From: SIG673 sp045658525
Lineage (GTDB): Bacteria > Bacillota > Clostridia > Oscillospirales > CAG-272
Length of the DNA: 64,000 bases
Direction: 5' to 3'
Assembly: GCA_045658525.1 (NCBI GenBank)
Contig: JAZOVD010000030.1
Location: forward strand, 36,950-100,949
Shown piece by piece: positions 17,706 through 27,105 of the stretch. Below the pieces are notes generated by a model. The model made no database searches and was not told the origin of the DNA. It saw only the letters and a program-made list of their open reading frames with translations. Both the position numbers and the translations under genes were made by a program. How positions within the stretch are numbered: the stretch's first letter is position 1; each line of letters opens with the position of its first letter.

Positions 17706-18614
17706 ATGGCTGAGATAAACGGCGGAGTTCTGTGCTTTAATAAGCCAAAGGGCTGTACCTCTCACGATATTATCTACCGAGTGCGCAGGCTTTACGGCAC
17801 AAAGCAGGTAGGACATACGGGAACTCTTGACCCGATTGCGTCGGGCGTGCTGGTCGTTATGGTCGGCAGAGCGGTAAAGGCTTCCGAGTTTTTAAGCTCC
17901 GATAGCAAGGAATACGTAGCGGAGATAAAGCTCGGAATTACCACCGACACCGAGGATATAACGGGAACGGTGACAGGTGAATACCAAGGCGAAATGCCGT
18001 CTCCCGATGAAGTAAAACGCGTTTGCGAGAGCTTCGTTGGAGATATAATGCAAGTTCCGCCTATGTATAGCGCGCTTAAAGTTGACGGCAAAAAGCTGCT
18101 CGATATAGCGAGAAGCGGCGGCGAGGTAGAACGGCAGGCAAGACCCGTAAGAGTAGATAGGTTAGAGGTCTATGAAACGGACGATCCTTCCGTTTACAGA
18201 TTACTTGCCCGAGTGTCTAAGGGAACTTATATACGCACGCTCTGCGCCGATATAGGAAAAGCGCTCGGAACGGGCGCGGTAATGAAGGAGCTTACAAGGA
18301 CTGCGGCAGGCGGCTTCGGTATCGAGGACGCGGTAACGGAGCAGGCACTTGCGGAAATGACCGAAAGCGAAAGATACGGACTTCTCCGTCCTGTTGAAGC
18401 ACTTTTCGATGACTGTGAAAGCGTTGAGCTATCCGACTTTTTCGCGAAGCTCGCCTCGTGCGGATGCGAGATATACCAAAAGAAGATAAAAACGAACATA
18501 TCAGATGGAACGCTTGTCCGTTTGTATGATAAAAACGGTTTCTTTGCGCTTGGACGGGTAACCGAATATCCTGACGGAAGCGCGATAAAGCCGGTAAAGC
18601 AATTCAGAATTTAA
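17706..18614 (+). CDS. truB: tRNA pseudouridine-55 synthase
   Basis: 302 residues, full length. Makes the T-loop pseudouridine of tRNAs. NKPKGCTSHD at the N-terminus, the catalytic Asp42 in GHTGTLDP, and SKGTYIRTL are diagnostic. AAAGGAGATG lies before ATG 17706. The C-terminal part (~230-302) is a PUA-like extension. No ribF or rpsO follows, so the usual string ends here. Confidence 0.95.
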   Translation: MAEINGGVLCFNKPKGCTSHDIIYRVRRLYGTKQVGHTGTLDPIASGVLVVMVGRAVKASEFLSSDSKEYVAEIKLGITTDTEDITGTVTGEYQGEMPSPDEVKRVCESFVGDIMQVPPMYSALKVDGKKLLDIARSGGEVERQARPVRVDRLEVYETDDPSVYRLLARVSKGTYIRTLCADIGKALGTGAVMKELTRTAAGGFGIEDAVTEQALAEMTESERYGLLRPVEALFDDCESVELSDFFAKLASCGCEIYQKKIKTNISDGTLVRLYDKNGFFALGRVTEYPDGSAIKPVKQFRI

Positions 18615-18643
18615 AATTAAATAATTCGAAAGGAAGAAATGTT

Positions 18644-20644
18644 ATGAAACTCAGAGCACCATCAGTACCTCTTATAACAGTTGATCCCTATTTTTCGGTT
18701 TGGTCATCCGCGAACAGACTTACCGATAAGCCTACCTGCCATTGGACTGATAGAAGCAGCCCGATTGCAAGAACGGACTATCCTACCGAAGGTCACCGTC
18801 CGAACTCTATGCTCGGTCTGGTAACTATCGACGGCACGACCTATCGTTTTATGGGCGTTTCCGATCATCCCGTGATAAAGCAGACAGATCTTGATATAGA
18901 TGCTCTTTCAACTACATATACCTTTGAGACAGATGATGTGACGGTCAAGGCATCCTTCCTTGCACCGATGCTTCCCGACGACTTTGAGCTTATCAGCAGA
19001 CCCGTAAACTACTTAAAGCTTACTTACGCTCCGAGAGACGGCAAAAAGCATAACGTTTCTTTCAGTGTTTCCGTTTCCGAGGAGATATGCTTGAATAAGG
19101 CAGGACAGTCGCCTGTTGTTTGTGAGGACGTTGAGCTTGTAATTCCCTGCAAAAGAATGGGCAACTCCGAGCAGAACGTACTTAACCGCTCGGGCGACGA
19201 CGTTCGTATAGATTGGGGTTACTTCTACCTTGCCGTAAAGGGAGAGGGAGCTTCCGTTAAGACGGAGAATGTCGATTACTATCGCGCGGCAAAGCCTAAG
19301 ACCGAGCCTGAAAAGGCAAATCTTACCTCACTTACCGCGACAGCTGACGGAGAGGCACTCGTGCTTTTCGCTTATGACGATATAAAGAGTCTGCGCTACT
19401 TCGGCGCTGACCTTACTTCCTATTGGAACAAGGACGGAATGACCATAGAGATGGCTATGGAAAAGGCTCTTGCGTCTTACGACAGACTTGTAAAGAAGTG
19501 TAAGGAGTTTTCCGATAAGCTCTACCTTGATGCCGTAAAGGCGGGCGGAGAGAAGTATGCTGATATACTTTCTCTTGCGTACCGTCAGGTATTTGCCGCC
19601 CATAAGCTCGCCGTTGACACTGAGGGCGAGATAATCTGGGTATCAAAGGAATGTTTCAGTAACGGCTGTGCGGTCACGGTTGACGTAAGCTATCCGTCTA
19701 TACCGATATTCCTTCACTATAACCCCGAGCTTGTAAAGGGTATGATGCGTCCGATATTCAAGTATGCGGCGATGCCCGAATGGGAGTTCGACTTTGCTCC
19801 GCACGACGTAGGACAGTACCCGATAATCGAGGGTCAGGTCTATGGCAAGGATAAGGAGACGGGCAAGCAGAGACTTCATATGCAGATGCCCGTTGAGGAG
19901 TGCGGAAACATGCTCGTTATGGCGGCGGCTACCGCTATTGCTCAGGGCAACACCTCGTTTGTCCGTGACCATATCGAGATGCTTGAACAGTGGGCTAAGT
20001 ACCTTATAGAGTTCGGTCAGGATCCCGAAAATCAGCTCTGTACGGACGACTTTGCGGGACACCTCGCTCACAACTGCAACCTTTCTCTTAAAGCCATTAT
20101 GGGACTTGCTTCGCTTTCCATCATCTTCAAGATGCTCGGAAGCAAGAGAAAGGCGGCTACGTATATGAAGCTTGCCGAGGATATGGCTGACGTTTGGAGC
20201 ATCACCGCCGACAACGGCGACGGAAGCTACAAGCTTGCGTTTGACCGCGAGGGAACGTTCTCGATGAAGTACAACGCCGTATGGGATAAGCTTTTCGGCA
20301 CTCAGATATTCGCGCCCGAGCTTATAAGAAGCGAGGTTCTCTCCAATTTCAGTCACTTCGGAACGTACGGTATGCCGCTTGACAACCGCGCGCTCTACAC
20401 CAAATCCGACTGGCTCGTCTGGACTGCGACGATGTGCGAAACGGACGACGAATTCCGCGCGTACATAGATCCGCTTTGGAAAGCGTATCACAACTCTCCC
20501 ACGAGAGTTCCGCTTACCGACTGGTACGACACGGCGACCTCTCTTATGGTAGGCTTCCAGCATAGAACCGTTCAGGGCGGACTGTTCATAAAGCTTATGG
20601 AAAAGGATTTCAGAGAAAAGAGCAGACGCATACTTTCTAAGTAA
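18644..20644 (+). CDS. GtaA-like DUF4964/DUF5127/DUF4965/DUF1793 protein
   Basis: 666 residues without a signal peptide, so probably cytoplasmic. The opening LRAPSVPLITVDPYFSVWS is typical of DUF4964; the middle and C-terminal parts (about 80-380 and 380-660, with FKYAAMPEWEFDFAPHDVG and CNLSLKAIMGLASL) match DUF5127, DUF4965 and DUF1793. Fungal relatives are annotated as secreted glutaminases (GtaA), but the bacterial reaction is not established and a carbohydrate-active role is also possible given the six-hairpin-like C-terminal half. AAAGGAAG precedes ATG. It has its own terminator and is likely a monocistron or the tail of the truB unit. Confidence 0.75.
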   Translation: MKLRAPSVPLITVDPYFSVWSSANRLTDKPTCHWTDRSSPIARTDYPTEGHRPNSMLGLVTIDGTTYRFMGVSDHPVIKQTDLDIDALSTTYTFETDDVTVKASFLAPMLPDDFELISRPVNYLKLTYAPRDGKKHNVSFSVSVSEEICLNKAGQSPVVCEDVELVIPCKRMGNSEQNVLNRSGDDVRIDWGYFYLAVKGEGASVKTENVDYYRAAKPKTEPEKANLTSLTATADGEALVLFAYDDIKSLRYFGADLTSYWNKDGMTIEMAMEKALASYDRLVKKCKEFSDKLYLDAVKAGGEKYADILSLAYRQVFAAHKLAVDTEGEIIWVSKECFSNGCAVTVDVSYPSIPIFLHYNPELVKGMMRPIFKYAAMPEWEFDFAPHDVGQYPIIEGQVYGKDKETGKQRLHMQMPVEECGNMLVMAAATAIAQGNTSFVRDHIEMLEQWAKYLIEFGQDPENQLCTDDFAGHLAHNCNLSLKAIMGLASLSIIFKMLGSKRKAATYMKLAEDMADVWSITADNGDGSYKLAFDREGTFSMKYNAVWDKLFGTQIFAPELIRSEVLSNFSHFGTYGMPLDNRALYTKSDWLVWTATMCETDDEFRAYIDPLWKAYHNSPTRVPLTDWYDTATSLMVGFQHRTVQGGLFIKLMEKDFREKSRRILSK

Positions 20645-20660
20645 TAAAATAAAATAAAAT

Positions 20661-20700
20661 CTCCGCATCTGTATGTACAAAGACGGGTGCGGAGTTTTGT
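20661..20700 (+). terminator. Terminator after the GtaA-like gene
   Basis: CTCCGCATC pairs with the mirrored GGGTGCGGAG (one G-U pair) and TTTTGTTT follows. Confidence 0.6.
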
Positions 20701-20739
20701 TTATTGTGCACAAATCATTCGACTTAACACGATAACTTA

Positions 20740-20768
20740 TTGACATATAAACCCTTTTATAGTATAAT
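20740..20768 (+). promoter_or_regulatory. Perfect sigma-A promoter of the secreted caspase-like protein
   Basis: TTGACA (20740-20745), 17 bases, TATAAT (20763-20768). Transcription would give a leader of roughly 100 bases. That leader contains an unused-looking AAGGAGG (about 20777-20783) with no ATG, GTG or TTG at a proper distance, and a second AAAGGAG directly before the real start. Confidence 0.88.
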
Positions 20769-20879
20769 ATAGGTGTAAGGAGGACGAAGAATATTTACGG
20801 CAAAGGTAAAAACATAGGCAAATACACAAGTAAACAAAGGTTTTTCATCACTTTTCTGACTACGAAAGGAGAAAGTAAA

Positions 20880-23603
20880 ATGAAAAAAAGAACTTTAACA
20901 AAAATTCTTACACTTCTGCTCACTTTGTGCATTCTGTCAGTATCGGTTATGCCGATATTCGCCGCAAGTATCACTACCGACAGCGAGGTACTGACAGGCG
21001 AGGACATAGTAAAAGAGGATGAAACAAAGCGTGAGCGCTTTTCAAAGCATTTCTTAACGGGTGACGGCAGTTATTTTGCCGTTGCGTACGCGTCACCGGT
21101 AAATTATATGGACGACGACGGTACTTGGAAAGAAGTCGATAACACTATGACCACGAATATTTTTACCGGCGACAAAACAACTAAAAACGATAAATTTAAA
21201 GTAAAATTCTCAAACAAAGCAAATAAAGATAAGTTAGTTACCATACAGACAGACGAATTCAAGGTCTCGTGGGGGCTTAGTATATCGGGTGACGGAGAAA
21301 ACTACGGTAAATTAAGTTCTGTAAAGGGCGCAGCAAGCTACGACGCGAGTGAGCCAAAGACCACCAAAGAGGCGACCAAGCTCGGAAAAGCTGTTTCGTC
21401 TATGAAATATGAAAACGTTTACGACGGCAAGGTGGATTTGCAGTATAGCGTTTCTCACGAAAAAGTAAAAGAGAACGTTGTTTTAAAAGAAAAAACGGAT
21501 TTCGTTTCGTATCGCGTAACGTATAACATAAAAGATACCGCAACGGAGCTTCTTTCCGACGGAAGCGTTATCTTCCGTGACACGGATGGAAACGTACTTT
21601 TTGAGGTTGGCGCACCCTTGATGTGGGATGAAGCCGGCGAAAGCTCCTCGGATATAGCCGTCAGCGTTGAGCATACCTCAAAGAAAACGGTGGAGATAAC
21701 CTATACACCAAGCGCGGAGTGGTTAAACTCCGATGAGAGAGTTTATCCTATCGTGGTTGATCCGTATATGGAAACCTCACAAGAAACAAGCAATATTATG
21801 GACACGAGAGGTTATTATTATTATCCGCTTGATGCACAATATGAGGCTACCGCGCCCGCGCTGATAGTTGGTTTTGATTATTTAGTGTATCTTAAAATAT
21901 TAAATGTTCCGCTACTTCCGGCTGGTATGACGGTACAGAGTGCTAATCTTGTAATATACGGAAGCGACTTACAAATACCAACGGATGGTGCTGATGACTT
22001 GTTTTACGGTTTAGGTAAAGTCACTCAGTCTTGGACGGATGAACTGTTCGTAAGCGATGATGAAGAATATAATGAGCGTGTAAATCCGGATAACGCCTAC
22101 GAAATGTTTGGAGCTGGGAATTTCCCCTCTGTTAGCATGTATGCTTATTATGACGTATATGAGGATATTGTGTACGATTGGAATGGTATATATTATTCGA
22201 ATCTTGATATTCCAAGTGATTTTTGGAATACTTCCGGGGGCTATAATCAATATTTTTCCACATATAAGGGATTCCAAATTTCCCTCGACTATAGATGTGG
22301 CTGGCAGTTGTATTCCGGAGATTTTTATGATGAATATTATCGTCCATCTCTTTCGGTGAGATATTCGGTACCTTCCGGACCTAATATTTCAAGCGATAAT
22401 TTTTACAGAATAAAAAATAAATACACTGGAAAGTATCTTACCATAGGAACTGATAATGCTACGGGAATTACTAATGTGTATCAATCAAACCTTATACCTG
22501 ATCCGAGCAGTCAAGTATTTAAATTTGAATATAGCCACGTAAGAGGAGCTTATCAAATAAGAACTTATAGCTCTGTTATTTCAAATAGCGACAATGGATA
22601 TATAAATTTTGACCCATCACAATTTCCATATATGCTACCAAGTAATTATTCAAATGCCGAAATAGGTCAAGACATATATAACTGGATAATATCTGCAGTG
22701 GATAGTACATCTGTTTCAGCGGGATATACCATAACTTATACCAACATGCCTTCTTTTGGACTTCGCGCTTACGGAGCTAAGAACGGAACTCCGCAAAACA
22801 CAGGACAGAATAACGGAAATATTGGTGTAGGTTATACCGCAGCTGGTGCCAATGGTAGCGCATGGGTATTTGAAAGATATGATGTACCTGCTAATTTAGC
22901 CCTTAATATGGTTGGAATACGAGAGGAGAATTTTAATAATCATGTTACTAGTGTAACATCAAATTTTGTAGGATTGGGTTATGATCCGAATGACGATATG
23001 TATATAAATACTGATATGTCATACGATGTAGATGAATTTATATCTATGCTTGAAAATGCTGAGATAAGTATAGTTTCTTCGCACGGTGAACAAAACGCAA
23101 TAAATATTACTTATGAGGGCATACAAATAACCGGTTCGGATTTTAAAACATATGTTCAGACTCAATCGGAAGAATATGGTCAGGAAAACTATTATCAATA
23201 TGTGGATTTAAGTCATGTAGAATTGGTGGTATTATCAACGTGTCTTAATGCGTCAGGGGTTGGTTATAATGATACTGTTGTAGTTGTTTCGCCAACTTCT
23301 TCTCCGCGTAATATGATGGAGATGCTAATAAAATGCGGTGTAAAATGTGTAATAGCATTTGAAGATGAGGTGGGTGAAATAGATGGAAGTGAATTTTGTA
23401 TAGATTTATTTACCCAATTAAACTCCAAAGTTAATAATAAATACTTAACATTGGAGCAAGCATTGATTGCTATATATGATGAGGGAGGATATTCAACAAT
23501 TCCTTGGGCTAACGTTGTAGTCGGTGTACGCGAAGCTGGTATGGAGGATAGAACCCTTGAGGATATGTTGTCAGCTTATAGAGAGGATAACTATGGTACA
23601 TAA
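20880..23603 (+). CDS. Secreted multidomain protein: DNRLRE-like, ricin-like and caspase-like regions
   Basis: 907 residues. Signal peptide 1-29 (MKKRT, hydrophobic core, cleavage near FAAS). Residues ~45-296 resemble the N-terminal region of wall-associated and Rhs-type proteins (DGSYFAVAYASPVNYMDDDG; VYPIVVDPYM). Residues ~300-495 fit a DNRLRE-type beta-sandwich (LKILNVPLLPAG, SANLVIYG). Residues ~503-675 fit a ricin-type carbohydrate-binding region (YRIKNKYTGKYLTIG). Residues ~680-880 have a caspase/CHAT-like layout: a strand ending in SSHGEQ (His735) and LVVLSTCLNASG (Cys788), a plausible His/Cys protease dyad. No sortase motif. AAAGGAG precedes ATG. It overlaps the next gene. Base composition turns AT-rich from about 21.8 kb. 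Substrate unknown; the protease call is structural inference. Confidence 0.7.
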   Translation: MKKRTLTKILTLLLTLCILSVSVMPIFAASITTDSEVLTGEDIVKEDETKRERFSKHFLTGDGSYFAVAYASPVNYMDDDGTWKEVDNTMTTNIFTGDKTTKNDKFKVKFSNKANKDKLVTIQTDEFKVSWGLSISGDGENYGKLSSVKGAASYDASEPKTTKEATKLGKAVSSMKYENVYDGKVDLQYSVSHEKVKENVVLKEKTDFVSYRVTYNIKDTATELLSDGSVIFRDTDGNVLFEVGAPLMWDEAGESSSDIAVSVEHTSKKTVEITYTPSAEWLNSDERVYPIVVDPYMETSQETSNIMDTRGYYYYPLDAQYEATAPALIVGFDYLVYLKILNVPLLPAGMTVQSANLVIYGSDLQIPTDGADDLFYGLGKVTQSWTDELFVSDDEEYNERVNPDNAYEMFGAGNFPSVSMYAYYDVYEDIVYDWNGIYYSNLDIPSDFWNTSGGYNQYFSTYKGFQISLDYRCGWQLYSGDFYDEYYRPSLSVRYSVPSGPNISSDNFYRIKNKYTGKYLTIGTDNATGITNVYQSNLIPDPSSQVFKFEYSHVRGAYQIRTYSSVISNSDNGYINFDPSQFPYMLPSNYSNAEIGQDIYNWIISAVDSTSVSAGYTITYTNMPSFGLRAYGAKNGTPQNTGQNNGNIGVGYTAAGANGSAWVFERYDVPANLALNMVGIREENFNNHVTSVTSNFVGLGYDPNDDMYINTDMSYDVDEFISMLENAEISIVSSHGEQNAINITYEGIQITGSDFKTYVQTQSEEYGQENYYQYVDLSHVELVVLSTCLNASGVGYNDTVVVVSPTSSPRNMMEMLIKCGVKCVIAFEDEVGEIDGSEFCIDLFTQLNSKVNNKYLTLEQALIAIYDEGGYSTIPWANVVVGVREAGMEDRTLEDMLSAYREDNYGT

Positions 23604-24744
23604 GATGAAACTGATTCATAAAATCTTAATTCCAATAGCCGCGCTTGTTATAGTTTTTTGCAATCTTTTTCTGTTATTTGGATATCAATATGATATTTGT
23701 TTTGAAACAACAAGCTCGTATTTTGAAAAAAAAGCAAATCAAACATTGGCTGCGGAACATAAGCTATATCCTAAATACGATGTTTTTTATTCCTCTACGG
23801 ACTATGATGTTTTTGAAAAAACGTTAGAGCTTGATGGCATAACGTACACCTGTAAGTCAACACATTCGGCATTTTATGAGGATTATAGATACCATACAGA
23901 ATACTATTCGTTCAAGTCGGAATATGGAGAATTTGTAAGCTTCGAGGCTTACGGAGACCAAATATATTCTCTTACCTTTCAGCAAAAAAAATCTGATACC
24001 GACACCGGAAAACCTTCTCGGGAGCTTGTATATGAGTACGTTGAGAGATATTGCGGAAGCGTTTTAATGGATTATAGCGGGGATTTATATGAGGATTATA
24101 AATATATTAGTTATACTCCGTATGACCTCGCACATAATAATCGAGATTATGTATATTATGATTTTCTTGATTTAGGAAATTGTCATCTCCTTGTAAAATA
24201 TGCTGACGGAAAGCCTACGAACGATATAATAAAGGTCACTTTGACAAACACGGGCGATTTGCGCGAAATACGAATGTTAGGATTCCCAATTTTCCCAGAT
24301 ACGGAAGTGAAAATTCCCGAAAACATCTTGAAAAACGCCGTTTGCAGATATTTTGACAATCATTCAAAGAAATATATAGAACTTGCCCACTCCGATGATG
24401 TTATAGACGAATTTGAATTGGGCGATTTTGAGAGCATACGTATATTTAAAACTCCGCTTGGAGAATACGGAGCAAGAGGTTGGATAAAAGTTACCTACAA
24501 CAAATATAACGGGTACGTTTATGACAAAGAAACGGATAGCTTTGTTCTCGGAGAGCCGACCACGGTAACCGACAATATTTTTATATCAACCATGCTTACC
24601 TCACCTGACGTTATTGTAAAGACAGTTATAGCGATAGCGTTTGAAACATTGTGTCTCGGATATATAGTGACCGTTATAGTTATGTATATTATCAGACGCA
24701 AAAAATCCACCATTCCCACCGAACAGGAAGAACAAACCGAATAA
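23593..24744 (+). CDS. Bitopic membrane protein, partner of the caspase-like protein
   Basis: 383 residues; I do not recognise the family. One membrane segment near the N-terminus (about residues 9-30, ILIPIAALVIVFCNLFLLFG) and one near the C-terminus (about 340-365), followed by a short basic cytoplasmic tail (RRKKS). The ~300 residues between, rich in Tyr and acidic residues, should lie outside the cell. The ATG at 23593 overlaps the upstream stop by 11 bases and has GAGAGG six bases before it, so the two proteins are translationally coupled and probably work together. The gene shares the AT-rich composition of the upstream 3' half. Confidence 0.7.
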   Translation: MVHKMKLIHKILIPIAALVIVFCNLFLLFGYQYDICFETTSSYFEKKANQTLAAEHKLYPKYDVFYSSTDYDVFEKTLELDGITYTCKSTHSAFYEDYRYHTEYYSFKSEYGEFVSFEAYGDQIYSLTFQQKKSDTDTGKPSRELVYEYVERYCGSVLMDYSGDLYEDYKYISYTPYDLAHNNRDYVYYDFLDLGNCHLLVKYADGKPTNDIIKVTLTNTGDLREIRMLGFPIFPDTEVKIPENILKNAVCRYFDNHSKKYIELAHSDDVIDEFELGDFESIRIFKTPLGEYGARGWIKVTYNKYNGYVYDKETDSFVLGEPTTVTDNIFISTMLTSPDVIVKTVIAIAFETLCLGYIVTVIVMYIIRRKKSTIPTEQEEQTE

Positions 24745-24783
24745 ACCCAAAGCCGTCGCGAAAGCGCCGGCTTTGGGTTTTAT
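24743..24783. terminator. Bidirectional terminator between convergent units
   Basis: Perfect 13-bp stem (24743-24755 with 24768-24780) with T-rich flanks on both strands. It ends the membrane-protein gene and the minus-strand SGNH hydrolase gene. Confidence 0.85.
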
Positions 24784-25754
24784 CATTTATCTTGCATTAT
24801 TTCAGGAAAATCAATAAGGAACTGCGTATAAAGTGCCTTTGCGCCAAGCTCTGTGGGGTGAACGTTGTCAGAAGCTAACATTCCGTCATACCACGGGCTT
24901 CTTAAAGCATCTCCGCCAACTGCGTGAGAAAAGTCAACGTAACGGCAACCCACTGCCTTTACCCAATCGTTTTTAAATCCGTTTATCCTTTCGGGAACGT
25001 TAGGTATAGTGGAAAGCACGGGGATTATATCCTTTTCGCCGCAGATACGCAAAAATTCCGCAGTCGCTTCAAGATATGTTGAATTTATCGCATCAGTAGT
25101 ATCGGCGTTGTTCATGCCCATACACCATACGGCGTATTTCGGAACTGCGTGAGAAAGCGCAAGCTTGAAATCGCGTATCGCAGTTTGAGCACCCATTCCG
25201 GGAAAACCGCTCATGAGGTGATTGGTATAACCGTTTTTTATGAGATATGATGTCCAACGGGCAGGCGAAACGGGGTTGAAATACGAGTCTCCGAAAAGCC
25301 ATATCGCTTTGCCGTAATCGTCGCAGAACCAACGCATCTTTACGTTTTTCAGTTCGGACGTTTTACTGTAAGCAAATATTTTTCCGTTTCTTCCAGACCA
25401 AGGAAAAGCCGCGCTTTCGTACATTCCCGTTGAAGTTCCGATAGTTATGCGAGCATCTCCGAAGCCTGTATCGAGGTTTACGTTTATGAAATCCTTTAAA
25501 TCAAGTCCGTGCTCGAATTCCGCACGCTTGAAATCATCGGTCGTATGCTCGTAAACACAAACGCGAGTGGCACTTATCTCTAAGTAAGAAGCGGAATATT
25601 CCGCTTCTCCGTGACCGAGAACTATAACGTCTGAGCCGTTTATATCACAGGCGAACGTAAGATGCTTGTTATTGATTACGGTGTTTTCTTCAAGCGTTAT
25701 ACGCTCTCCCGCCGCAAGGCTCTCGGAGCTCACTGCTATGCTCTTGGGTAACAT
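24783..25754 (-). CDS. SGNH/GDSL-family hydrolase
   Basis: 323 residues, no signal peptide. The N-terminal ~135 residues look like a beta-sandwich domain. The SGNH domain follows: WLFGDSYF with nucleophile Ser157, GMNNAD as block III, and DNVHPTELG with Asp296 and His299 completing the triad. Such enzymes often remove acetyl groups from sugars. It lies 15 bases downstream of a GH29 fucosidase on the same strand, suggesting deacetylation of fucosylated glycan fragments inside the cell. Start ATG 25754 with GGAAGGAA upstream. Substrate is an inference. Confidence 0.8.
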   Translation of the reverse strand: MLPKSIAVSSESLAAGERITLEENTVINNKHLTFACDINGSDVIVLGHGEAEYSASYLEISATRVCVYEHTTDDFKRAEFEHGLDLKDFINVNLDTGFGDARITIGTSTGMYESAAFPWSGRNGKIFAYSKTSELKNVKMRWFCDDYGKAIWLFGDSYFNPVSPARWTSYLIKNGYTNHLMSGFPGMGAQTAIRDFKLALSHAVPKYAVWCMGMNNADTTDAINSTYLEATAEFLRICGEKDIIPVLSTIPNVPERINGFKNDWVKAVGCRYVDFSHAVGGDALRSPWYDGMLASDNVHPTELGAKALYTQFLIDFPEIMQDK

Positions 25755-25769
25755 ATCCGTGTTCCTTCC

Positions 25770-27080
25770 TTATTTAAGAAATAGCTCGATAACGGGAACG
25801 ATAACGTTCGGCTTGACCTCTGGCAGAGTTATTACCAAAAGGTCATCTCCCGTGCTCTGTGCCTCGCTGAAATGTCCTGGGCCGCCCTCTCTCATCAGAA
25901 GCTCGCTTCCGTCGTGCAGGAACTGAGCGTAATCTACCTTGCCCGCAAAGCCTTTCAGTTCAAGGAACGCGTAAGGATATTCGCACAGATGGACGTACAA
26001 ACGCTTTCCGTCAACGCTCTGCGTAAGACGGCAGCCGCGGGGAGCAACGAACTCAGGCTCAGCCATAGTGCAGTTGTAGATAGAACGGCTGTTGTACTTC
26101 ATCCACTCGGCGTAAACGTCAAGAGCTTTATTTGCGCGATCGTCGAAATAACCGCGAGAGGTCGGACCTACGTTCATCAGCAGGTTTCCGCCGATACAGA
26201 CCGTGTTTACCAGCATCTGAATAAGCATTTCGGGAGATTTCCAGGTGCTTTCATCGCGGTGGTAGCCCCAAGAACCGGAGAACGTCTGACAGGCTTCCCA
26301 AACGGTAAGCTCTCCCGTTTCGGGATGCTTTACCCACTCCTGCGGTTGATACTGCTCGGGAGTGCGGATGTCCTGATCTATCTCGGTACGGTTGTCTATT
26401 ATGATTTCGGGTTGAAGCGAACGGGCAGTCTTTATAAGCTCTTCAGCTTCCCAGTCGTCCTTGCCCTTTCCCTTCATCCAATCGGGGAACGCAGGGTCTT
26501 TTTTGTAGGAAAAGTCGAACCACAGAATATCTATCTTGCCGTAGTTTGTGAGCAGCTCTGTGACCTGATCGCGCATATACTTTGCGTATTTGCGCATATC
26601 TCTGTCCTTGCTCTGCTCGTAAGCGTCGGGATCGCCTCTGCGCGGATGTATCTGGTCTATCGGGAAATCGGGATGATGCCAGTCGATGAGCGAATAGTAG
26701 AAACCGACTTTCAGTCCCTCGGCACGGAATGCATCTACGTATTCTTTTACAAGGTCGCGGCCCGCAGGGGTGTTCGTGCATTTGTAATCGGTGTACTTGG
26801 TGTCGAACATACAGAAGCCCTCGTGGTGCTTCGTGGTAAAGACGGCGTATTTCATTCCTGCGGCTTTCGCCTTTCTCGCCCATTCCTTAGCGTCGAACAT
26901 ATCGGGATCGAAGTACTTAAAATACTTATCGTACTTTTCTTCCGTTATCTTTTCTCTCGATTTGATCCACTCGTGACGTGCGGGCATTGAATAAAGTCCC
27001 CAGTGAATGAACATTCCGAAACGGTCGGCTACGAACCATTCTGTGTTTCCGGAAGTCCTTCTTGTTACGTAAGATGACAT
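25770..27080 (-). CDS. Alpha-L-fucosidase, GH29
   Basis: 436 residues, no signal peptide. GH29 signatures: WFVADRFGMFIHWGLYS, FTTKHHEGFCMFDTKYTDY, GFYYSLIDWHHPDFP, and the nucleophile Asp189 in DILWFDFSY. The enzyme releases alpha-linked L-fucose with retention. Without an export signal it probably acts on imported fucosyl-oligosaccharides. Part of a minus-strand set fucI - GH29 - SGNH hydrolase. ATG 27080 follows GGCAGGAGG. Which linkage it prefers (alpha-1,2 versus 1,3/1,4) cannot be read by eye. Confidence 0.92.
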   Translation of the reverse strand: MSSYVTRRTSGNTEWFVADRFGMFIHWGLYSMPARHEWIKSREKITEEKYDKYFKYFDPDMFDAKEWARKAKAAGMKYAVFTTKHHEGFCMFDTKYTDYKCTNTPAGRDLVKEYVDAFRAEGLKVGFYYSLIDWHHPDFPIDQIHPRRGDPDAYEQSKDRDMRKYAKYMRDQVTELLTNYGKIDILWFDFSYKKDPAFPDWMKGKGKDDWEAEELIKTARSLQPEIIIDNRTEIDQDIRTPEQYQPQEWVKHPETGELTVWEACQTFSGSWGYHRDESTWKSPEMLIQMLVNTVCIGGNLLMNVGPTSRGYFDDRANKALDVYAEWMKYNSRSIYNCTMAEPEFVAPRGCRLTQSVDGKRLYVHLCEYPYAFLELKGFAGKVDYAQFLHDGSELLMREGGPGHFSEAQSTGDDLLVITLPEVKPNVIVPVIELFLK

Positions 27081-27105
27081 TCCTCCTGCCTCCTATTGTA
27101 ATTGA

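Noticed and set aside
20777..20820. Leader peptide after the first AAGGAGG upstream of the secreted protein
   Set aside because: Only an ATA codon lies at suitable distance and the frame ends after eight codons; too weak to report as a gene.
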